Shown in pieces: positions 27,737 through 36,274 of a stretch of DNA of 64,000 nucleotides. Below the pieces are notes generated by a model that had not been told where the DNA came from, ran no database searches, and saw only the letters and a program-made list of their open reading frames with translations. Position numbers and translations under genes: made by a program. Each line of letters opens with the position of its first letter. Within the stretch, counting starts at the first letter, position 1. Location: contig NZ_SOAW01000002.1 of the NCBI RefSeq assembly GCF_004364645.1, positions 62,001 to 126,000 of the forward strand, read 5' to 3'. This DNA is from Naumannella halotolerans. GTDB taxonomy: Bacteria; Actinomycetota; Actinomycetes; Propionibacteriales; Propionibacteriaceae.

Positions 27737-28339
27737 TCAGCGGGACAGAGCGAGCCCGGCCGCGATGCCGAGCATCACCACCCCGATTCCGATGTCCAGC
27801 ACCCGCCAGGCTCCCGGACGGGCGAGCATCGGCCGCAACAGCGCTGAACCGTACCCGAGCAGAGCGAACCAGGTCGTGCTGGCCAGCACCGCCCCGACTG
27901 CGAACCACCACCGACCGAGCTCACCCTGACTGTTGGCGAGCGAGCCGAGGACCAGGATGTCGACGAACAGGTGCGGATTGAGCCAGGTCAATACCAACAT
28001 CCGGCCGGCCGCGGACCAGGGACCGGTGGTGCCCGCCGGTCGCGAGGCTTGCAAGGCCGACGGGTTCAGCGCCCGCCGGAACGAGAGCAGCGCATAACCG
28101 ATCAGGAAGGCCACGCCGCCCCAGCGCACGAGTTCCATCACCACGGGATGCGCGCCGATCACCACTCCCAGTCCGGCCGTGGCGGCCAGGATCAGGACCA
28201 GGTCGGAGAGGATACAGATCGCCACCAGGACTCCGACATGGGTCTTGGCCAACCCTTGACGCAGGAGGAATGCGTTCTGTGCGCCGATGGCGATGATCAT
28301 CGCCCAACCGGTCAGTAGGCCCGTGGTCAGTGCCGTCAT
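27737..28339 (-). CDS. LysE/ArgO-type amino-acid exporter
   Basis: The 200-residue protein has about five to six TM helices and the LysE signatures GWAMIIAIGAQNAFLLRQGL at the N-terminus and TWLNPHLFVDILVLG in the middle. It exports basic amino acids such as lysine or arginine. It is divergent from a LysG/ArgP-type regulator, the classical pairing in Corynebacterium and E. coli. ATG 28339 is used; an in-frame GTG lies nine bases upstream. Confidence 0.9.
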   Translation of the reverse strand: MTALTTGLLTGWAMIIAIGAQNAFLLRQGLAKTHVGVLVAICILSDLVLILAATAGLGVVIGAHPVVMELVRWGGVAFLIGYALLSFRRALNPSALQASRPAGTTGPWSAAGRMLVLTWLNPHLFVDILVLGSLANSQGELGRWWFAVGAVLASTTWFALLGYGSALLRPMLARPGAWRVLDIGIGVVMLGIAAGLALSR

Positions 28340-28389
28340 GAGTACCACGCTAGGGATCGATGAGGATCCGGTAAAGCGAAAGATTCTGC

Positions 28390-28407
28390 AGTATCTTCAG
28401 TTATACT
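28390..28407. promoter_or_regulatory. LysR-type operator dyad
   Basis: AGTAT (28390-28394) and ATACT (28403-28407) form a dyad with an 8-bp centre in the 87-bp gap between the LysE-type exporter and its LysG-type regulator. The T-N11-A shape is typical of LysR-family sites. Confidence 0.45.
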
Positions 28408-28426
28408 TCACTTTGGAGGTGTAGCG

Positions 28427-29311
28427 ATGGACTGGGATCGACAGCACCTGGCCGCGCTCCGGGCAGCGGTCGAGCACGGTACGTTCGATGCCGCGTCGAA
28501 GGCCTTGCAGATCACCCCATCGGCGTTCAGCCAGCGGATCCGTGGCGCCGAGCAGCGGGCGGGGAGCCTGCTGCTGACCCGGAGCAAACCGGTCCGGCCG
28601 ACCGCCGCCGGTGAGGTCTTGGTGCAACTGGCCCGGCAGCTGTCGCTGCTGGAGACCGAGGCGCAGGAGCGGCTCAGTCATGGCGGTGAGGCGGTCACCG
28701 AGCTGTCGATCTCGTTGAACGCCGACAGCCTGAGCGTCTGGTTCGCCCCGGTCCTGTCCGAGATCGCCGACTGGGACCAGGTGGCCCTGCGGTTGCAGAT
28801 CGAGGACCAGGATCTCTCGGCCCGGATGCTCCGCTCCGGTGAGGTGATGGGTGCGGTGACCGCCGATCCGCGTCCGGCACCGGGCTGCCGCAGTCAACCG
28901 CTCGGCGTGATGCGCTATCTGCCGGTGGCCCATCCACGGTTGCTCGAACGGCACGGCGTCTCACCCCAGCGGGCGGCCGACCTGGCGCGCTTGCCGATGG
29001 TGGAGTACGGACCCGATGACGATCTGCAGCGCAGTCTGCTGCGCCAGCTCGGCGTACCACCGAATCCGGTGAGCCATCGCGTACCCACCTCGGCGGAGTT
29101 CGCCCTGGCGGTCGAGGCCGGGCTCGGCTGGGGAGTGGTCCCCGAACAGCAGGTGCAGGGACCGCTGGCGGCCGGCGAGCTGGTCCGGCTCGGATCCCGG
29201 CGGAAGGTGGACGTGGCGTTGTACTGGCAGCGGTGGCGTCTGGATTCCCCGTTGCTGGAACGACTGAGCGCCGTGGTGCTCGATGCGGCTGCCGTGCTGC
29301 GCAAGGCCTGA
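28427..29311 (+). CDS. LysR-family regulator, LysG/ArgP type
   Basis: The 294-residue protein has the LysR winged helix (LAALRAAVEHGTFDAASKAL, ITPSAFSQRIRGAEQRAG) and an effector domain. The PSAFSQRI motif and the divergent lysE-type gene identify the ArgP/LysG/IciA branch, which activates amino-acid export when lysine, arginine or histidine accumulates. ATG 28427 has GGAGG nine bases upstream. The dyad at 28390-28407 is its probable site. Confidence 0.9.
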   Translation: MDWDRQHLAALRAAVEHGTFDAASKALQITPSAFSQRIRGAEQRAGSLLLTRSKPVRPTAAGEVLVQLARQLSLLETEAQERLSHGGEAVTELSISLNADSLSVWFAPVLSEIADWDQVALRLQIEDQDLSARMLRSGEVMGAVTADPRPAPGCRSQPLGVMRYLPVAHPRLLERHGVSPQRAADLARLPMVEYGPDDDLQRSLLRQLGVPPNPVSHRVPTSAEFALAVEAGLGWGVVPEQQVQGPLAAGELVRLGSRRKVDVALYWQRWRLDSPLLERLSAVVLDAAAVLRKA

Positions 29312-29394
29312 GCGGTACCCGGTCACCGAGCGCTGCTTGATGTTGTCGTCGTGGAGACGCTCAGACCGGGCAGATGCCTAACCCGCCCTGTCGC

Positions 29395-29474
29395 GGCGAA
29401 ACGCTCTTGGCGCCGGTTGTACCGGGTCGGCTCGACGGAACGCTCCTGGCGGAAGGTTGTAGCGGGCCAGCTCG
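29395..29474. repeat. Direct repeat, two 40-bp units
   Basis: Unit 1 (29395-29434) and unit 2 (29435-29474) share blocks such as AACGCTC-TGGCG, GGTTGTA-CGGG and GCTCG, at about three-quarters identity. They lie in the gap between convergent genes, the LysG-type regulator and the enoyl-CoA hydratase. No gene is visible in 29312-29563. Confidence 0.6.
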
Positions 29475-29563
29475 CGGATCCGATCCCTATCGATCTTCGC
29501 CGATCGGGCGCGTCACCCCGGTTGCGGCAGCCTGCCGGTCCGGCGAATCGCCTGGGGCTGCGG

Positions 29564-30370
29564 TCAGCGGCGCGGCCGGAAGACCGGCTGTTCCTTCTTC
29601 ATCCCGGCCTTCCTGGCGATGGCGAAGTTCTCACCCCACAGCAGCGGCAGCTGCGCGACCCGCTCGACGACGAAGGTGAGCCGGTCACTGCCCGGCCACG
29701 CACGCTCGAGGAGGCGCTTGCCGCGGGCCACCGCATCGGGGGAACGGCTGGCGATCAGCGCCAGCAACTCCCTGGCGGCGGCGACCGGATCGTCGGCGGT
29801 CTCGGTCGCCAGACCCCACTCGGAGGCCGTCGCACCGTCGATGATCTCACCGGTCATCACCAGCCGCTTCGCCACATCGACGCCCACCAACTGGGCGAGC
29901 CCGCGGACACCGCTGCAGTCGGGTACCAAGCCCCATTTGGCCTCCATCACCGACCACTTCGAATCGGTGGTGGCGAAGCGGAAGTCGGCCCCCAGTGCCA
30001 GCTGGATCCCGGCGCCGAAACAGTTGCCGTGCACCGCCGCAGCGACCGGTGCCGGGATTCGCCGCCAGACCCAACATGCCTCCTGGAACATGTTGGTGCC
30101 GCGCAACGGGTTCGGGATGAACTGGGGAAGCAGGTCCTTCGGGGCGAAGGAGACGCCCTTGAAGTCGAGCCCGGCGCAGAAGCTCGGCCCGTTGCCGGTC
30201 AACAGCACTCCCCGCACCTGCTTGTCCCTGGCCAGGTCGTGCCCGATCCGGATCAGCGCCCGGAACACCTCGGCGTTCATACCGTTGTGCCGATCAGGCC
30301 GGTTCAGCCGTACCTCGGCGATGCCATCGGCGATCTCACAGGTCACCAGGTCCGTTGCGACGTTGCTCAC
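29564..30370 (-). CDS. Enoyl-CoA hydratase/isomerase (crotonase) family protein
   Basis: The 268-residue crotonase-fold protein has the oxyanion-hole segment GPSFCAGLDFKG and the second GNCFGAGIQLALGADFRF. It has Ser/Asp residues (DSKWSVMEAKWGLVPD) where classical hydratases have two Glu, so it may be an isomerase or dehydratase variant rather than enoyl-CoA hydratase proper. It is not linked to the fad operon 7.6 kb away. The start is GTG 30370. Confidence 0.87.
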   Translation of the reverse strand: MSNVATDLVTCEIADGIAEVRLNRPDRHNGMNAEVFRALIRIGHDLARDKQVRGVLLTGNGPSFCAGLDFKGVSFAPKDLLPQFIPNPLRGTNMFQEACWVWRRIPAPVAAAVHGNCFGAGIQLALGADFRFATTDSKWSVMEAKWGLVPDCSGVRGLAQLVGVDVAKRLVMTGEIIDGATASEWGLATETADDPVAAARELLALIASRSPDAVARGKRLLERAWPGSDRLTFVVERVAQLPLLWGENFAIARKAGMKKEQPVFRPRR

Positions 30371-30442
30371 GCGCCAGATTCAATCACCCGGGGCCGGGCC
30401 ACGATCGGGCGGGTGCTCGCGGCCGGGACAGATCTCACCCAA

Positions 30443-30577
30443 TGCCGCGACCGGAACACACCCAGCGGGTGCCGCGACCGGAACACACCCGGCAGGTGCC
30501 GCGACCGGAACACACCCGGCGAGTGCCGCGACCGGAACACACCCGGCAGGTGCCGCGACCGGCACAACACCCTCACG
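30443..30577. repeat. Tandem repeat, 27-bp unit, five copies
   Basis: Units start at 30443, 30470, 30497, 30524 and 30551 with exact 27-bp period and begin TGCCGCGACCGGAACACACC. The last unit is partial and diverged. There are no spacers, so it is not a CRISPR array. It lies just upstream of the enoyl-CoA hydratase start, so it may overlap that gene's promoter. Confidence 0.85.
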
Positions 30578-30610
30578 CAAGGCCATCTCGCCACGGGTCA
30601 TCTGCGGCGA

Positions 30611-30712
30611 ACCAAACAAACGTCACACTCGATCTCGGGACCCCAGACCCCCAGCCCGCCACCACGCGGTCCGATGCGACGGCCGCGGAATCGAGTGTGA
30701 CATTTGTTTGAT
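30611..30712. repeat. Dispersed hairpin element, copy 2
   Basis: Left arm 30611-30633 begins ACCAAACAAACGTCACACTC; right arm 30690-30712 is its reverse complement with two substitutions. The same arms flank a different 55-base interior at 8230-8330. Total lengths are 102 and 101 bp. As at the first site, tandem repeats lie next to it. Confidence 0.85.
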
Positions 30713-30831
30713 TGCCCCATCGGCAGCGCGTACTCGGCCGTGGCAACTGACCGGGGCGCGGGGTCTCGTGGCGCCAGTCGACGAAGCTCCTTGGGAACGA
30801 GAAGCAGCTCCACGCCCACCGCGGCGACTAC

Positions 30832-30985
30832 GACCACCACCGGGGGTGACCAAGACCAGTGCGGCGACTACGACCACGCCCACCACCGGGGGTGACCACG
30901 ACCACGACCAGCGGGGGTGACCACGCCCACCGGGGTGACGACGACCAGTGGGGTGACGACGACCAGTGGGGGTGACCACGAGCAG
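30832..30985. repeat. Degenerate tandem repeats of GGGGGTGACCACGACCA type
   Basis: The block GGGGTGAC followed by CA-C or GACGACCAG recurs about seven times with spacings of roughly 18 to 45 bp. It ends about 30 bp before the methyltransferase start. Together with the 27-bp array and hairpin element it fills the 645-bp gap 30371-31015, in which I see no gene. Confidence 0.7.
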
Positions 30986-31015
30986 CGGCGGCCCGCAGTA
31001 CGCAAGACTGCACCC

Positions 31016-31654
31016 ATGAACCCGATCGACCTGCTCGCCCCGGTGATCGATGGCACCGAGGGATTCATGCCCGAGGACGAGGGCACAGCCCTGCACGATG
31101 CCGTACTCGCCCACCTCGGCACCGGGCTGGCGGTCGAGATCGGCACCTGGTGCGGGCGGTCGACGCTGTACCTGCTGGGCGCGGCGGTCGCCACCGGGGG
31201 CCAGGTCGTCACCATCGACCATCACCGAGGATCCGAGGAGCACCAGCCCGGTTGGGAGTACCACGACGAGTCCTTGGTCGATCCGCGGATCGGCCGGATC
31301 GACACCCTCCCGCGGCTGCGGGACACCATCAACCGCGCCGGCCTGGCGCTACCGGTGGTCGAGGAGCAGCTGACGATCATGGTCGGCCGCTCGGAGGTGA
31401 TCAGCCGCTGGTGGCAGACGCCGATCCGGATCCTCTTCATCGACGGCAGTCACACCATGGAGGCTGCTCAACGTGACCTCGACGGTTGGTCACCACGGAT
31501 CGAACCCGACGGATTGTTGATCATCCACGATGTCTTCCCTGATCCGGCCGACGGCGGACGGCCGCCGTACGAGATCTACCGGCAAGCTCTGGATTCGGGC
31601 CGGTTCAGCGAGCTCAGCGCAACCGGGTCACTGCGGGTGCTCCAGCGCCGATGA
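31016..31654 (+). CDS. Class I SAM-dependent methyltransferase
   Basis: The 212-residue protein has a Rossmann methyltransferase core: motif I as AVEIGTWCGRSTLYLLGAA, then TIDHHRGSEE, an acidic RILFIDGSHTMEAAQRDLDGW and LLIIHDVFPDPADGG. This is the CmcI/MdmC/O-methyltransferase-24 type, in which the IDGSH and HD motifs bind a metal. It converges on the glycosyltransferase/methyltransferase/cyclase-like operon and may act with it. Start ATG 31016 follows the repeats; the open frame before it is repeat sequence. Confidence 0.8.
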   Translation: MNPIDLLAPVIDGTEGFMPEDEGTALHDAVLAHLGTGLAVEIGTWCGRSTLYLLGAAVATGGQVVTIDHHRGSEEHQPGWEYHDESLVDPRIGRIDTLPRLRDTINRAGLALPVVEEQLTIMVGRSEVISRWWQTPIRILFIDGSHTMEAAQRDLDGWSPRIEPDGLLIIHDVFPDPADGGRPPYEIYRQALDSGRFSELSATGSLRVLQRR

Positions 31655-31695
31655 GGTCGCGTCGCCCGTCCGCCGAAAACCACCGGCACACGCGC

Positions 31696-32760
31696 TCAGT
31701 GCCGGCAGCGCGCGCAGTCGACGGGCCCTGGCCGGCCCACGGGCCGGTGCACCCGATGGCCCGGTGTGGTCTCGGTGATCGCATCGGCGGCCAGCAGCAT
31801 CGCCGCGGCGGTCCACGACGACAGCTCGACCGGCCAGCGCACACCGTCGGTGAGCACCAGTCCGGTCCAGTAGCTTCCGTCCGGTTCCCGCAGGTGCTGG
31901 ACGTCGGTGAGCAACTGCATCGCCGCTGACCGCAACCCGAGCGAGGCGAGGGTGATGGCCAGTTCCGCGGTTTCCGCACCGGTCACCCACGGTTGGTCGT
32001 CCACGCACCGGATCCCGTACCCGTTCTCGACATAACGGTCCCAGTCGGTACGGATCCGGGTCCGTGCCGCCTCACCGGTGAGGGCACCGCCGAGCATCGG
32101 GTAGTACCAATCCATCGAATAGCGTCGCCGGTCGGCGAAGGATCCCGGGTGCGAGCGCAGGTCGTGCCCGATCCGTTGCCGCAGCCGTTCCCAGTCCGGC
32201 CGCGGCCGGCCGAGCCGTTCGGCCAGCACCACCCCGGCCGTCAGCGCATGGAAGACGCTGGAGCTGCCGCTGACCAGCGCCTCCTCGAACCGACGACCAT
32301 CGGCGTCCTCGGCCCAGGCGATCATGCCGTCGGCAGTCTGCATGCCCGCCACCTTGTCCAATGCCGCCGAGACCACCGGCCACATCCGGTGCAGGAACTG
32401 ATCATCACCGGTAATCGACCAGTGGTGCCACACCCCGACTGCGACATAGCTGGTGAAGTTCGCATCCGTCCCCGGATCCAGGACGGTTTCGTCATTGCCG
32501 ATCTTGATCGGCCAGCTGCCATCGGCGCGTTGGGTCCGGGCGCTCCACTCGTACGCGGCGGCGGCCTCCTCCAGGTACCCGGCAAGACTCAATCCCATGG
32601 CGGCCTCGACGTGGTCCCAGGGGTCGATGTGGCCGTGGTCGAACCACGGGATAGCACCGCTGGGCAACTGCAGGGAAGCGATCCACCGCCCGGTACGGCA
32701 GACCTGCGCATCACTCAACAGGCCGGGAACCACCGGACGTGGATGAGGTCGGGTCGTCAC
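31696..32760 (-). CDS. Prenyltransferase/squalene-cyclase-like alpha-toroid protein
   Basis: The 354-residue protein is built of alpha/alpha-toroid repeats with QW-like motifs (GRWIASLQLPSGAIPWF, WSARTQRADGSWPIK, HLREPDGSYWTG), as in terpene cyclases, prenyltransferases and some glycosidases. The catalytic DxDD of cyclases is not obvious, so enzyme type is uncertain. Its GTG at 32760 overlaps the stop of the methyltransferase gene by four bases; the longer frame upstream is inside that gene. It is the last of three coupled genes behind a glycosyltransferase. Confidence 0.7.
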   Translation of the reverse strand: MTTRPHPRPVVPGLLSDAQVCRTGRWIASLQLPSGAIPWFDHGHIDPWDHVEAAMGLSLAGYLEEAAAAYEWSARTQRADGSWPIKIGNDETVLDPGTDANFTSYVAVGVWHHWSITGDDQFLHRMWPVVSAALDKVAGMQTADGMIAWAEDADGRRFEEALVSGSSSVFHALTAGVVLAERLGRPRPDWERLRQRIGHDLRSHPGSFADRRRYSMDWYYPMLGGALTGEAARTRIRTDWDRYVENGYGIRCVDDQPWVTGAETAELAITLASLGLRSAAMQLLTDVQHLREPDGSYWTGLVLTDGVRWPVELSSWTAAAMLLAADAITETTPGHRVHRPVGRPGPVDCARCRH

Positions 32761-33458
32761 GGTTTGGTCAGGTAGAGGTTGATCGACTTCCCCATCACCG
32801 GATCCAACAGCCGCTCCGCGGTCCGGGTCGGCCAGGGCGCCTTCATCAGATCCCACACGAGCATCCGGTGCCAGGCATCGGCGATCGGATGATGATCACC
32901 AAGTGCGGTACGCAGCCACCAGTAGGGCGCATGCAGCGCATGCGCCCCGCCCTCGGCATCCAGTCGCAGACCGGCTGCCTCCAGTTTGGCCACCAGCTCG
33001 GCCCGGCTGTAGATCCGCACATGCCCACCGGGGACGGTGTGGTACTCGGTGGAGAAGGCCCAGCAGATCCGCTCCGGCCAGGCCCGGGGTACCGAGACGA
33101 TCACCCGACCACCGGGTCGGGTCACCCGTACCGCTTCGTCGATCACCGACAGATCGGCCGGGACGTGTTCGAGGATCTCCGACATGATCACCAGGTCGAA
33201 ATGATCATCGGGGTACGGCAGCGCGCTCGCGTCGCCGACCACCGCCTGCGCCTTGGCCTGCGCCGGCGCCTGCCCCTCGACTGCCATGGCGGCGAACATC
33301 TCACCCACCTCGGCCATGTCGGATTCCGACATGTCGAAGGCGATCACGTCGGCCCCCCGGCGATACAGCTCGAAGGAGTGTCGGCCGAGACCGGCGCCGA
33401 TGTCGATCGCCTTCATTCCGGGGGCGATGTCCAGGCGATCGAAATCGAAGGTCAGCAC
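32757..33458 (-). CDS. Class I SAM-dependent methyltransferase (UbiE/Methyltransf_11 type)
   Basis: The 233-residue protein has motif I AIDIGAGLGRHSFELYRRGA, the acidic end VIAFDMSESD, motif post-I GDASALPYPDDHFDLVIMSE, and RVTRPGGRVIVSVP. These are the hallmarks of small-molecule methyltransferases of the UbiE/Methyltransf_11 group. The C-terminal half after WPERICW is family-specific. It overlaps the glycosyltransferase gene by seven bases at its start and the toroid gene by four bases at its end, so all three are translated together. Confidence 0.85.
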   Translation of the reverse strand: MLTFDFDRLDIAPGMKAIDIGAGLGRHSFELYRRGADVIAFDMSESDMAEVGEMFAAMAVEGQAPAQAKAQAVVGDASALPYPDDHFDLVIMSEILEHVPADLSVIDEAVRVTRPGGRVIVSVPRAWPERICWAFSTEYHTVPGGHVRIYSRAELVAKLEAAGLRLDAEGGAHALHAPYWWLRTALGDHHPIADAWHRMLVWDLMKAPWPTRTAERLLDPVMGKSINLYLTKP

Positions 33459-34693
33459 ACCTCTCCTCCCGTCGCCGGGTCATCGACCTGGCGGGCACGT
33501 ACCTGCTCATAGACCGCGGCAGTGGACCGGGCCGCGGCGAGCCAACTGTATGCCTCGGCCGCCCGGGCCCGGCCGGCCGCTGCCATCGACTCCCGCAGTT
33601 GGGCGTCGTCGAGCACCTTGGCCAGCGCCAGCCGCAGTTCGGTCACATCACCGGGCGCCACCAGCATCGCCGCCTCGCCGACGACCTCCGGGATCGCACC
33701 GGCCCGGGTGGCCACCAGCGGCGTACCGCTGGCCATGGCCTCCACGGCGGGCAGCGAGAAGCCCTCGTACAACGACGGCACACAGGCGACCGTCGCGGTA
33801 CCCAGCAGTTCGGCCAACTCGGCCTCGCTGAGCGAGGACCGGATCTGCACCCGGTCCCCGATGCCCAGTTCGGCGGCCTGCCCGATCGCGGTCCCCCCGG
33901 GCGGCGTGACCAGGGTGAGGGTGACCTCGCGATCGGTCGCCAATTCCGCCACCGCCCGCAGCAACACCGGCACACCTTTCAAGGGCATGTCGGCACTGGC
34001 GATGCAGACGATGCTGTTCGGTCGGCGCTGTGGTCGGGGGGCGAACTGCTCGAGGTCAACTCCCAGGCCGACGGTGCTGATCCGTTCCGGGTCGACACCG
34101 AAGTCGGTGGCAATGTCGGCTGCCGAGTTGGCCGAGACGGTCAGGATCCGCGGCAATCGGCGCGCCACCCTGCCCTGCATCCGCAGGAACCCGTACCAGC
34201 GTCGGACGGTGAGCCGTCGCCAGCCGGTCGCCTCGGCGAGGTCGAGTCGCCGGTCGCGGGTGATCGGGTGATGGATGGTCGCCACTACCGGCCAGCCGGC
34301 GCGCTGCAGGTCGAGCAGGCCGCTGCCCAGGCACTGGTTGTCGTGGATGATGTCGAAGTCCCCACGCCGATCGGCGAGCAGCCGGGCGACCCGCAGCGAG
34401 AAGGTCCAGGGCTCGGGAAATCCGGCGGTGCACATGGTGGCGAACTCGGCGACATCGATCAGGTTCCGAAACTCACCCAGCCGCGGCCGGCGGAACGGAT
34501 CGGGTTCGCGGTACAGGTCGAGGCTGGGGACCTTGGTCAACCCCACCCCGGGATCCAGCTCCGGATAGGGCTGGCCGGAGAACACCTCGACCTGGTGACC
34601 CAGTTGGGTCAGTCCGCGACTGAGTTGCCGGACGTAGGTGCCCTGCCCCCCGGAGTGCGGTTTGGAGCGGTACGACAGCAGGGCTACGCGCAT
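33452..34693 (-). CDS. GT4-family glycosyltransferase
   Basis: The 413-residue protein is a GT-B glycosyltransferase. The N-terminal domain has SYRSKPHSGGQGTYVRQLSR, and the C-terminal nucleotide-sugar domain has SLYEGFSLPAVEAMASGTPLVA with the EX7E pattern. It transfers a sugar from an activated donor to an unknown acceptor. It is the first gene of a coupled operon with a methyltransferase and a cyclase-like toroid protein, suggesting a methylated glycoconjugate or glycosylated isoprenoid. ATG 34693 has AAGGAA nine bases upstream. Confidence 0.88.
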   Translation of the reverse strand: MRVALLSYRSKPHSGGQGTYVRQLSRGLTQLGHQVEVFSGQPYPELDPGVGLTKVPSLDLYREPDPFRRPRLGEFRNLIDVAEFATMCTAGFPEPWTFSLRVARLLADRRGDFDIIHDNQCLGSGLLDLQRAGWPVVATIHHPITRDRRLDLAEATGWRRLTVRRWYGFLRMQGRVARRLPRILTVSANSAADIATDFGVDPERISTVGLGVDLEQFAPRPQRRPNSIVCIASADMPLKGVPVLLRAVAELATDREVTLTLVTPPGGTAIGQAAELGIGDRVQIRSSLSEAELAELLGTATVACVPSLYEGFSLPAVEAMASGTPLVATRAGAIPEVVGEAAMLVAPGDVTELRLALAKVLDDAQLRESMAAAGRARAAEAYSWLAAARSTAAVYEQVRARQVDDPATGGEVC

Positions 34694-34889
34694 CCCGGTT
34701 CCTTCCCGCTCCGATCGGCGGGCTGTCGCCCACCGGTTGTGCCGCCCATCATGGCCGCCCCATGTGACCGATCGGTAACGGGGGCACCCTTCTGGCGTGG
34801 GCGGTCGGAGGCGAGGTCACCAAGGTTGCCCGGCCCCCTATTGATCGGGACGATCGGGTTGCTGGGCCACTCACCCGGGGATGACGAAA

Positions 34890-34924
34890 GCCCCAGGTCC
34901 CGCGAAACTCGCGCGATCCGGGGC
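34890..34924 (-). terminator. Hairpin terminator
   Basis: GCCCC-A-GGTC-CCGCG pairs with CGCGC-GATC-C-GGGGC across an AAACT-type loop. It lies just after the stop of the minus-strand Ser/Asp-rich membrane protein gene. The rest of 34694-34889 holds the glycosyltransferase promoter and no gene that I can see. Confidence 0.6.
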
Positions 34925-34940
34925 CTGTTCGCCCGCGAGC

Positions 34941-36074
34941 TCAGCTGTCGGCCGAGCCCGAATCTGCGGTCGACTCGGCGACACCGGGGTCGATGCTCCC
35001 CGCCGAACCGTCGGAGGTGTCGGAGACACCCGAGCCGGAGGTGTTCGAACCCGAGCCACCCGAACCACCGGACCCGGATCCCGAGCCGGAACCGGACCCA
35101 CCCGATCCCGATCCCGAGCCCGAGCCGGAACCTGAGCCCGTGTCGCCGGAGTCGGAATCGGAACTGCCGGAACCGGAGCCCGAACCATCCGAACCCGAGC
35201 CGTCCGAACCGGAGCTCGAACCGCCGGTGCCGCTGCTCGGATCGCTCTCGGGCTGCTGGGTGGTGTGGGCCGACGGTGCCGGGGTGGACTCGTCGGAGTC
35301 GCTTCCCTGATCGGTCCCGCTGCTGGGATCCGAGGTGCTCTCCGAGCCGTTGTCGGAGTCCGAATCGTCGGAGCTCCCGTTGTCGGAGTCATCGGAGGAA
35401 CCGCCGGTGGCATCGTTGCCGATGGTCGAGATCGTGGTGCCCTGTCCCGTCGGGTTCGACAGCGGATGCCCCAGCAGGGCCTCCAGCCCGGTGATGGCCG
35501 CGCCGGCGATCACCAGCACGAAGGCGGCGGCGACGGCGACCCGGCCCCAGCGAATGCCCTTCAGCTTCGAGGTGTTCTGCTCATCCTCGGCCGAGTCGTC
35601 CTCAGCTGCCGGATCGGTGGCGTCGACTGCGGTCAGGTCGGTACGGGTCTGCTCGGCCGGGGACTCACCGAGCACCCGGGTCTCGGCATCGGCCTCACTG
35701 ACCGGATGCAGTTGGGCGGTGTCGATCGCCTCGGTCGACTCCCCGTCGGTCCGATCCCTCACCTGGGTGGTGGTCGCATCGGCGGTGGTGTCACCGTCGG
35801 CCGCATCCTCCTCGGAGAAGCTGGCCCGCTTGTCGCTCGAACGGGGCTTGCGCAGCTGGGAGAGCTTCTCGGCGTTCAGCCGGATCGAGTTGCTGTAGAT
35901 CGTGCCGCCGACGGTGGCGACGACACTGGCCAGCGCAGCACCGATCAGGGTCCCGGCGACGCCGAGACCGGAGGCGGCAACGGCCGAGGTGATGGCGGCC
36001 AATGCACTACCGATCACCTGGACCAGGGACAGATCGCCGACGATTCGGCGGGAGGTGGATCTTGTTTCGGACAT
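34941..36074 (-). CDS. Membrane protein with long Ser/Gly/Asp low-complexity tail
   Basis: The 377-residue protein has an N-terminal hydrophobic region (LSLVQVIGSALAAITSAVAA and following, about residues 13-55), an acidic cytoplasmic-like middle rich in Asp, Glu and Thr, a second TM helix (VAVAAAFVLVIAGAAITGLEA, about 180-200) and a C-terminal tail of about 160 residues dominated by Ser, Gly, Asp and Glu. The tail contains long Gly-Ser and Ser-Asp runs reminiscent of cell-wall stalks or disordered surface proteins. No sorting motif or catalytic domain is visible. I do not recognise the family. ATG 36074 is preferred over a TTG six codons earlier. Confidence 0.65.
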   Translation of the reverse strand: MSETRSTSRRIVGDLSLVQVIGSALAAITSAVAASGLGVAGTLIGAALASVVATVGGTIYSNSIRLNAEKLSQLRKPRSSDKRASFSEEDAADGDTTADATTTQVRDRTDGESTEAIDTAQLHPVSEADAETRVLGESPAEQTRTDLTAVDATDPAAEDDSAEDEQNTSKLKGIRWGRVAVAAAFVLVIAGAAITGLEALLGHPLSNPTGQGTTISTIGNDATGGSSDDSDNGSSDDSDSDNGSESTSDPSSGTDQGSDSDESTPAPSAHTTQQPESDPSSGTGGSSSGSDGSGSDGSGSGSGSSDSDSGDTGSGSGSGSGSGSGGSGSGSGSGSGGSGGSGSNTSGSGVSDTSDGSAGSIDPGVAESTADSGSADS

Positions 36075-36274
36075 GCTCCAGTAACTGCTCAACGTTGGAA
36101 GGGGTGGGGCGGAGTTTCCAGCTTAGCTCGCCGACGTCGTGTCTCAACCGGGATTCCTTTCCCACGACCGTGGTGGGAGGCGACTCGTCCCGCGGTACGA
36201 CCGGCACCCGATCTTCATGATCAACTTCGGGCCGACGGAGCGGAACTACCGCCGGGGAAGCCGATCATCCCGGG

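Noticed and set aside
30443-30577. CRISPR array
   Set aside because: The 27-bp units are directly contiguous with no spacers, and no cas gene is present.
36139-36274. A short plus-strand frame between the membrane protein and ligB
   Set aside because: It starts in the promoter region of the membrane protein and continues antisense into ligB; there is no ribosome-binding site or homology.
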